Below, in pieces: positions 30,269 to 35,271 of a DNA stretch of 35,271 nt (positions are counted from its first letter, which is position 1; the number at the start of each line of letters is the position of its first letter). This DNA comes from JBBAAW01 sp964574405 (GTDB lineage: Bacteria > Patescibacteriota > WWE3 > UBA101185 > UBA10185). Where the stretch lies: assembly GCA_964574405.1 (NCBI GenBank), contig CAZNNN010000004.1, positions 1 through 35,271 on the forward strand. The letters run 5' to 3'. A model generated the notes under the pieces. The model was not told the DNA's origin. It made no database searches and worked only from the letters and a program-made list of their open reading frames with translations. A program made the position numbers and the translations under genes.

Positions 30269-31456
30269 ATGGATTCTGCTAAGAGATATTACATCAAAAC
30301 CTTTGGGTGTCAGGCTAATCTTGCCGACTCTGGAACCATGGGGGGAATTTTGGAAGCGTTGGGTTATGAGAGGTTTGCTCCCACCGTAGATGAGAAGGAG
30401 GATTTGGTTCTGGAGGAAGTTTTAAGAAATGTGGGTCTTTTAATAATAAATACCTGCTCCGTACGCCAAAAAAGCGAGGATAAGGTTTATGGGATGGGAA
30501 AGATGGTAAAGCGGGTGTTTAACGATGTTGGGAAGAAGCCCACAATTATTTTATCTGGTTGTATGGTGGGTTCGGCTATGGGCGAGCGCAAAAGGTTTGA
30601 ACTGGACACCTTAAAAAAGAAAATGCCTTGGGTGGACGACTGGATAGGTACAACGGATATTGCTGTGTTACCAAATATCTTGTTGGAGTCTAAAAAAGTA
30701 GACCTAAAAGAAATTAGTCCGACTGTGGAAGCTGGGGATTTTGCCTATGTAAATATCTCCACAGGTTGTGATAATTTTTGTAGCTATTGCGTAGTTCCCT
30801 ATGCCCGAGGCAAAGAGATTTCCCGCCAGCGTGAGGATATTGTACGCGATGTGGAAAATCTTATAGACCGTGGTTATAAGCGGATTATGTTATGCGGACA
30901 AAATGTAAATTCGTGGGGGCTTGGAACTAAAGAAAAGTTTAACCTTAGATCTGGCGAGAGCAAAAAAACGCCTTTTGCGGATTTGTTACGAGAAGTTCAA
31001 TCTCTGGATGGTTTAGAGGAATTGGCGTTTATTTCCTCCAATCCGTTTGATTTTACTCAAGAGTTAATAAAAGTTTTGCCACTTCCCAAAATGTCCAAAT
31101 ACCTACATATTGCGGTGCAATCAGGCAATAATGAGGTGCTAAAAAAAATGAATCGCAGACATACGGTGGAGGAGTTTATAAGACTGGTTAGAGCAATTGA
31201 GAAAGCTGTACCAGATATTGAGCTGGGAACGGATATAATTGTGGGTTTTCCCGGCGAAACCCGTGAGCAATTTATGGATACCGTAGGGTTGTTTAAAACT
31301 ATAAAATTTAAGGTGGCGTTTATTTCTATTTATTCCCCTCGTCAAGGCACGCCCGCAGAAAAATTTTATCAAGATGATGTTTCTCACACGGAAAAAAAGT
31401 GGCGACACGCGTATTTAACAAAAGTTTGGCGAGAAAGGTTAAAAAGTGTCAAATAA
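30269..31456 (+). CDS. miaB: tRNA-2-methylthio-N6-dimethylallyladenosine synthase MiaB, without a TRAM domain
   Basis: 395 aa. Auxiliary-cluster cysteines C14, C63 and C98 (TFGCQAN, NTCSVR, SGCMVG) and the radical-SAM triad C167, C171, C174 (GCDNFCSYC) are all present. The substrate is i6A37 made by MiaA, the next gene. Usual MiaB is ~440 aa with a C-terminal TRAM domain for tRNA binding; this one stops after the SPRQGTPA region and a basic helix, so TRAM is missing. A YgfZ-like or other methylthiotransferase is less likely given the pairing with miaA. The ATG follows an extended -10 by 10 nt. Confidence 0.93.
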   Translation: MDSAKRYYIKTFGCQANLADSGTMGGILEALGYERFAPTVDEKEDLVLEEVLRNVGLLIINTCSVRQKSEDKVYGMGKMVKRVFNDVGKKPTIILSGCMVGSAMGERKRFELDTLKKKMPWVDDWIGTTDIAVLPNILLESKKVDLKEISPTVEAGDFAYVNISTGCDNFCSYCVVPYARGKEISRQREDIVRDVENLIDRGYKRIMLCGQNVNSWGLGTKEKFNLRSGESKKTPFADLLREVQSLDGLEELAFISSNPFDFTQELIKVLPLPKMSKYLHIAVQSGNNEVLKKMNRRHTVEEFIRLVRAIEKAVPDIELGTDIIVGFPGETREQFMDTVGLFKTIKFKVAFISIYSPRQGTPAEKFYQDDVSHTEKKWRHAYLTKVWRERLKSVK

Positions 31457-32375
31457 ATTAATCGTCATTCTTGGTCCAACCTGCACCGGTAAAACCTTTT
31501 TGGCGGTAAATTTATGTAAGCGTTTTAACGGGGCAATAATTTCTGCCGACTCTAGGCAAGTTGTGCGATTTATGGACATTGGAACTGGTAAAGTTCCGGC
31601 TGGGGAAAACCATCAACAGATAGCTAAGTTGGTTGACAAGTGGATTGTAGATGGGGTAGATATTTCTGGTTACGACTTAGTAAGTCCGGATGAGTACTTC
31701 TCTGCGTACAACTTTGTGCAGTACTATCAAAGAATATTCCCACGGGTTTCTCGTAACGGGAAAAGTGTTTTTTTAGTTGGTGGTACGGGCTTTTACATTG
31801 ACGCGGTTACGGGTAGAGCCGCACTGGCGGAAATTAGTCCAAATATGAAGTTAAGAAAAAGTTTAGAAAAATTGTCCACAGAGGAGCTGGCAGAAAAACT
31901 TTGTGAGCTTGATGAGTCAATTTATAAAATTATCGACACTAAAAATCCTGCCAGATTAGTTAGAGCGATTGAAAGAGCTACGCAAACGAGTAGTGTCGTT
32001 GCGAGTGGAATGACGATCCATAATCCAGTCTACATAGGTCTAACTGCAGAGCGGGAAATTTTATACAATCGAGCAGATAGGTGGGTGGACGGCATATTTA
32101 CTGAAAAATTATTTGAGGAAGTGCAACTTATTCAAACGCGGTTCCCCAAGTCGCACAGATTAAAAGGATTAATTTACACCAGCTCTGTTGACTATTTAAC
32201 TGGTTTAATTCCCTTGGAGGAGGCTAAACAACAAGCCAAATTTGCCATGCATGCTTATATTCGGCGTCAGCAGACTTGGTTTAAGAGGAATCCAGAGATT
32301 AAGTGGTTGGATATTAGCAACAAAAATTTTGACTCCGAGGCAAGTTCGATAGTACAATCAGAATTAAATGGATAA
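31446..32375 (+). CDS. miaA: tRNA dimethylallyltransferase MiaA
   Basis: 309 aa with a GTG start. P-loop GPTCTGKT (residues 10-17), SADSRQVVRFMDIGTGK and VGGTGFYIDA identify MiaA, which transfers dimethylallyl from DMAPP to A37 of tRNAs reading U-first codons. The gene overlaps miaB by 11 bp and the next gene by 8 bp. A 12-nt stretch (31995-32006) resembles the start of the repeat in tsaE (GTCGTTGCGAGT), but the protein is not longer than its relatives there. The C-terminal RRQQTWFKR motif is standard. Confidence 0.94.
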   Translation: MSNKLIVILGPTCTGKTFLAVNLCKRFNGAIISADSRQVVRFMDIGTGKVPAGENHQQIAKLVDKWIVDGVDISGYDLVSPDEYFSAYNFVQYYQRIFPRVSRNGKSVFLVGGTGFYIDAVTGRAALAEISPNMKLRKSLEKLSTEELAEKLCELDESIYKIIDTKNPARLVRAIERATQTSSVVASGMTIHNPVYIGLTAEREILYNRADRWVDGIFTEKLFEEVQLIQTRFPKSHRLKGLIYTSSVDYLTGLIPLEEAKQQAKFAMHAYIRRQQTWFKRNPEIKWLDISNKNFDSEASSIVQSELNG

Positions 32376-33345
32376 AAACATTGTGGTTTCAACAAAAACA
32401 CTGTTAATTTTGGGCGGGGCGCTTTTGGCGGGATATGTAATTATTATGATGGGCAGAGTTTTTGCTATTTTAGGTGTGGCGCTTTTAATAGCCACTGCCG
32501 TTGAACAATCGGTAAAGAGGTTGGTAAAGAGACGCGTAAGACGGGGCTTTGCGGTTTATCTAGTGTATATTTTGCTTATTATAATAGTGGCAGGTATTTT
32601 TACCATTGGCGTGCCTCCATTAGTAAAAGAGGTTAGAAAACTTATTGCCAACCTGCCCACCATAGCGCAAAGTTTAAGCGGGTTAGAGGCGTTTGGCTTT
32701 TCCCCGCAGGACATTTTGCCCCAAGTTACCAAAGTAACTTCTAATATAATTTCCATTTCGTATTCAATTTTTTCTAATGTGGCGGTGTTAATTACGGTTT
32801 TCTTTTTATCTTTGTATATGTCTTTGGACTGGGAAAATATTAAAGCTCGACTTTTATCTCTTTTTAAATCAGAACTTCGCGACGAAATAGAAGAAACCAT
32901 TTTTGAGATTGAGGTATCGATTTCACAGTGGATTAAAGGTCAAGCGTTTCTTATGCTGGTAGTTGGGGTGGCTTCTTTTGCGGGGTTTTCGGCTATTGGC
33001 ATTGAGTATGCCTTGGCTCTGGCGGTAATTGCGGGGCTTTTGGAAATGATCCCTATGATAGGTCCAGTTATCACCACCATTCTTGCTTCTGCCATAACTT
33101 TTACACAGTCGCCTATTAAAGGTATAATGGTGGTTGTACTATGCATTTTAATTCAACAGTTGGAAAATAATATTTTAGTGCCAAGAATTATGCAAAAAGT
33201 TTCAGGTTTTAGTCCGCTAGTAATCCTTATCTCCGTTATTACCTTTACCAACTTTTTTGGTCTTGTAGGGACTTTGGTTGCCGTGCCGTGCGTTATGGTG
33301 GGTTATGTAATTGTTAAGCGGATTTTAAATTACGCAGGAAGCTAG
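32368..33345 (+). CDS. AI-2E family membrane transporter (PerM-like)
   Basis: 325 aa with about seven to eight membrane helices. Typical parts are VPPLVKEVRKLIANLP (soluble loop after TM3), SLYMSLDWENIK, QWIKGQAFLMLVVGVASFAGF, LLEMIPMIGPVI and the end segment NNILVPRIMQKVSGFSPLVILISV. The family includes AI-2 exporters and Na+/H+ or unknown-substrate permeases, so the substrate is not predicted. It overlaps miaA by 8 bp. Its 3' end overlaps or touches the 3' end of the convergent rnpB. Confidence 0.88.
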   Translation: MDKNIVVSTKTLLILGGALLAGYVIIMMGRVFAILGVALLIATAVEQSVKRLVKRRVRRGFAVYLVYILLIIIVAGIFTIGVPPLVKEVRKLIANLPTIAQSLSGLEAFGFSPQDILPQVTKVTSNIISISYSIFSNVAVLITVFFLSLYMSLDWENIKARLLSLFKSELRDEIEETIFEIEVSISQWIKGQAFLMLVVGVASFAGFSAIGIEYALALAVIAGLLEMIPMIGPVITTILASAITFTQSPIKGIMVVVLCILIQQLENNILVPRIMQKVSGFSPLVILISVITFTNFFGLVGTLVAVPCVMVGYVIVKRILNYAGS

Positions 33346-33589
33346 TAAGCCAGATTCTGTTTTAGTCGATCATCTATCTAATATCCATCTTTTTATCTCG
33401 CCGAGCCAGCTCAAACGATAAGTTCGTGGATTTCCGCGGGTGGGATTGCCCGTTTCACATTTCTCGTCTCTGTTGCTCTTGGAGGTTGTTAATTCAACCA
33501 CCACCCTTTGCCTTTTCAGGCTTTGGGACCGGCAGTTACCTGCTGGAGCTTACGCCCCATTCCCTGCTCTGTGCGGTCTGGACTTTCCT
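33338..33589 (-). ncRNA. rnpB: RNase P RNA (rnpB), 5' end lost in the scaffold gap
   Basis: Read on the minus strand it has the conserved RNase P parts in order: AGGAAAGTCC beside the gap, a GGTAACTGCCGG segment, GAGCAACAGAGA, and near the 3' end ACAGAATCTGGCTTA followed by the closing P1 strand. RNase P RNA removes 5' leaders from tRNA precursors with the RnpA protein. About 250 nt are visible. P1, P2 and P3 5' strands, perhaps 60-90 nt, must lie in the 100-N gap. Placement of the 3' end is approximate, near 33338; it overlaps the last codons of the AI-2E gene. Confidence 0.93.
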
Positions 33590-33689
33590 NNNNNNNNNNN
33601 NNNNNNNNNNNNNNNNNNNNNNNNNNNNNNNNNNNNNNNNNNNNNNNNNNNNNNNNNNNNNNNNNNNNNNNNNNNNNNNNNNNNNNNNN
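33590..33689. other. Assembly gap of exactly 100 N
   Basis: A run of 100 N joins two scaffold pieces, and its true length is unknown. It removes the 5' part of rnpB and whatever precedes the acetyltransferase. Reading frames translated across it are artefacts. Confidence 0.99.
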
Positions 33690-33694
33690 AGCCT

Positions 33695-34186
33695 ATGGAG
33701 GTAAAAACACTCGATACTAAAGATGTGGCAACGAAAATAGGTGAGTTTTTAACAGGTCCTTATGCCTTTGACCAGACTTGGGCTCCAAACGAAAAAGCAA
33801 TGGTTTTACAAGCACCTTTAGAAAGTTTAGGTCGTGAAAAACACCGCTATTGGTATATAGAAAACGAGCTCGGAGAAATAATCGGGGCTATTGGTGTGCG
33901 GGAGAATAAATACGGAAGTGGTGGTTACGAGATGGATTCAGATTATATTGCAGTTCATAAAAATTACAGAAATCAAGGTATAGCGGGAAAGCTTCTAGAG
34001 GTTATGGAAGATTTTGTTAAACAGCGCGGGGGTAGATACATTCATGTGCTTACCTGCGATATTCCATCCTACGAACCTGCAAGAGCCTTTTATCAAAAAC
34101 ATGGCTACAAAAAGGTGGCGAATATGCCCAACTACTATGTTGTAGGTGAGGGGCGCATTGATTTTTACAAGGAGTTGGTTCAGTAA
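33695..34186 (+). CDS. GNAT-family N-acetyltransferase
   Basis: 163 aa from the ATG at 33695, the first after the gap. The GNAT core is visible: strand IIGAIGV, strand YIAVHKNYRNQGIAGKLLEVMEDF (acetyl-CoA motif A, NQGIAGKL), and the C-terminal EPARAFYQKHGYKKV motif B. It transfers acetyl to an amine; the substrate is unknown. Some residues may be missing at the N-terminus if the real start is in the gap, but the domain looks complete. It is followed after 14 nt by the hydrolase gene, probably the same operon. Confidence 0.85.
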   Translation: MEVKTLDTKDVATKIGEFLTGPYAFDQTWAPNEKAMVLQAPLESLGREKHRYWYIENELGEIIGAIGVRENKYGSGGYEMDSDYIAVHKNYRNQGIAGKLLEVMEDFVKQRGGRYIHVLTCDIPSYEPARAFYQKHGYKKVANMPNYYVVGEGRIDFYKELVQ

Positions 34187-34200
34187 CTCTCTTTATTAAT

Positions 34201-34743
34201 ATGAAAATGGCAATCATAATCAACGGTTGGGATCAAAGACCGGATCAAGAGTGGTTGCCGTGGTTGGCGGAGGAGTTAAGCAAGAAAGGCTGGACTGTTG
34301 AATTGCCTGCCATGCCCAATTCTCAGATGCCTAAGTTAGAGGAGTGGATGGATAAATTAATCGCGCTTGTCCCCAATGCGAATACGGTTTTAATTGGTCA
34401 CTCTTTAGCAAACGCATTGATTTTAAAATATATGGAGCGTAAAGACATCCTACTCAAAGCAGCTTTTCTAGTTGCCGCGTGGGATTATCAATTACCGGAT
34501 TTGTTAGAAGAGCACGGCACTTTTTTTAAAGAGGGTTTTGATTATCAAGCCATTAAAGCTAAAAATATTCCCATCACAATATTCCAGTCAACCAACGATC
34601 CTTATTTAGATTTTAGCAAAGGTAAGCAATTGGCTAAAAAAATTGGGGCTACCTTTATTGCAGTTGAAAACGCGGGTCATTTTGGGGAAAAATCTGGCTA
34701 TAAGCAATTTCCCGACCTGTTGAAATTAGTAGAGCGACTTTAG
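34201..34743 (+). CDS. RBBP9/YdeN-family serine hydrolase
   Basis: 180 aa, a small alpha/beta hydrolase. Nucleophile S68 in GHSLA, D133 in STNDPYLD and H160 in NAGHFG form the triad, and INGWDQRPDQEWLPWL is the family N-terminus. Members are esterases of unknown physiological substrate. The gene is in line with the acetyltransferase upstream and the nucleotidyltransferase downstream (3-nt gap). No ribosome-binding site is obvious. Confidence 0.88.
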   Translation: MKMAIIINGWDQRPDQEWLPWLAEELSKKGWTVELPAMPNSQMPKLEEWMDKLIALVPNANTVLIGHSLANALILKYMERKDILLKAAFLVAAWDYQLPDLLEEHGTFFKEGFDYQAIKAKNIPITIFQSTNDPYLDFSKGKQLAKKIGATFIAVENAGHFGEKSGYKQFPDLLKLVERL

Positions 34744-34746
34744 AAT

Positions 34747-35271
34747 ATGAATCTGGGAATTATAAAAAATATTCTGCTTAATAATCCTGAACTGCTGGAA
34801 AAGTTGGAAGTTTTAAAGCTTGCGTCGGAGTTGAACCCGGAATTTAAAACTCCAAACATCACCGGAGGTTATCTCAGGGATATTTTATTAGGAAAAACAT
34901 CATCAGACTGCGATGTGGTTTTCGAGGGTTATATGAAAAATCAGCCCGGAGTTTTAGAGTGCGTAAAGGAAGCCGAGAAAAAACTAAAATACGAACCTTA
35001 TGACGGTTGGGAGTTCGAAAATTTTAAGGTTTCAGGCTTATCTGGAGATATTTTTGAGGATGTTATCGGCTTTTATTCTAACCACACCGATTATTTAACA
35101 TTGATAATGTGCGATGGGAATAAGAATATTAGAGTGGGTTCTAAACATACTTTAGAGTGTTTAGAGAATCGGCTGTACGATATAAGATACCAAGGCTTGC
35201 TGGTTTGGTTGGGATTTAGAGAAAGGACTTATTTTAGAGCAATGGCTGGGCTTGGGTGCAGAGGCATGTAT
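34747..35271 (+). CDS. CCA/poly(A)-polymerase-type nucleotidyltransferase, cut by the window end
   Basis: 175 codons are open from the ATG at 34747 to the last base. Residues ~38-62 read ITGGYLRDILLGKTSSDCDV, the GG-x-RD and D-x-D motifs of class II nucleotidyltransferases (CCA-adding or poly(A) polymerase family). The acidic pair is D55/D57. It then continues with a region unlike common CCA enzymes. The C-terminus is missing, so CCA addition and other nucleotidyl transfer cannot be told apart. It starts 3 nt after the hydrolase stop. Confidence 0.65.
   Translation, partial: MNLGIIKNILLNNPELLEKLEVLKLASELNPEFKTPNITGGYLRDILLGKTSSDCDVVFEGYMKNQPGVLECVKEAEKKLKYEPYDGWEFENFKVSGLSGDIFEDVIGFYSNHTDYLTLIMCDGNKNIRVGSKHTLECLENRLYDIRYQGLLVWLGFRERTYFRAMAGLGCRGMY

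Noticed and set aside
31995..32020. Possible second copy of the tsaE palindromic element inside miaA
   Set aside because: Only 12 nt resemble it, no palindrome is present and MiaA is not longer than normal there.
33426..34186. Long reading frames translated across the N run
   Set aside because: They join antisense rnpB sequence to the acetyltransferase through 34 unknown codons. The true acetyltransferase starts at 33695.
1..35271. CRISPR arrays, insertion sequences, prophage genes
   Set aside because: I saw no regularly spaced repeats, transposase, integrase or phage structural genes in either strand.

Overview
The window looks like a chromosomal segment of an AT-rich bacterium with a reduced, densely packed genome. 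It is most consistent with the Patescibacteria (Candidate Phyla Radiation), perhaps a Microgenomates- or Katanobacteria-like lineage. That placement is an inference from several traits: shortened housekeeping proteins (a 106-aa TsaB-like protein, a MiaB without a TRAM domain), many overlapping genes, mostly leaderless first genes, and acetate-forming fermentation with no respiratory genes in view. TGA acts as a stop (for example korA overlapping korB), which argues against the CPR groups that read TGA as Gly. A 100-N scaffold gap (33590-33689) interrupts the RNase P RNA gene.

Layout. 1-3.8 kb: small defence or toxin-antitoxin-like genes (an orphan MNT nucleotidyltransferase and an AbiEi/AbiEii pair) around lepA. 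3.9-5.7 kb: a 622-aa protein of unknown function. 5.8-12.6 kb (minus strand): an energy module with a membrane exporter, a small ferredoxin, 2-oxoacid:ferredoxin oxidoreductase beta and gamma-alpha subunits, and a 986-aa fusion of an ADP-forming acyl-CoA synthetase with a flavin NAD(P)H:ferredoxin-reductase-like domain. Together these could turn a 2-oxoacid into an acid plus ATP while passing electrons to NAD(P). 12.66-13.05 kb: a non-coding locus holding a palindromic repeat, an odd tRNA-like gene, and a small RNA with its own promoter and terminator. 13.1-18.8 kb (plus): rmuC, the ftsE-ftsX-M23 peptidase division cassette, a secreted unknown, vanZ, tsaE and a mini tsaB. 18.8-24.3 kb: secA divergent from a UvrD-type helicase with an Fe-S nuclease domain. 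24.3-30.2 kb: an AAA/DUF4143 ATPase, two FemAB-like ligases, rsmA and a PcrA-type helicase. 30.3-33.6 kb: miaB-miaA-AI-2E transporter, convergent with rnpB. 33.7 kb to the end: a GNAT acetyltransferase, an RBBP9-like hydrolase and a truncated CCA/poly(A)-type nucleotidyltransferase.

The most unusual locus is 12763-12969. The tRNA-like gene folds best with an 8-bp acceptor and 4-bp T stem, a long variable arm, discriminator G, and an Ile-type GAU anticodon loop that has C33 instead of U33. About 100 bp downstream, a transcription unit with TTGACA/TATAAT and an intrinsic terminator would make a ~63-nt RNA whose 5' end contains 15 nt perfectly complementary to the tRNA-like anticodon arm. I read this as a candidate tRNA-like/antisense RNA pair. 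Other notable items are the synthetase-reductase fusion, a circularly permuted M23 domain beside FtsEX, a palindromic element inserted in frame in tsaE, and a general leaderless promoter pattern that corrects several start codons.
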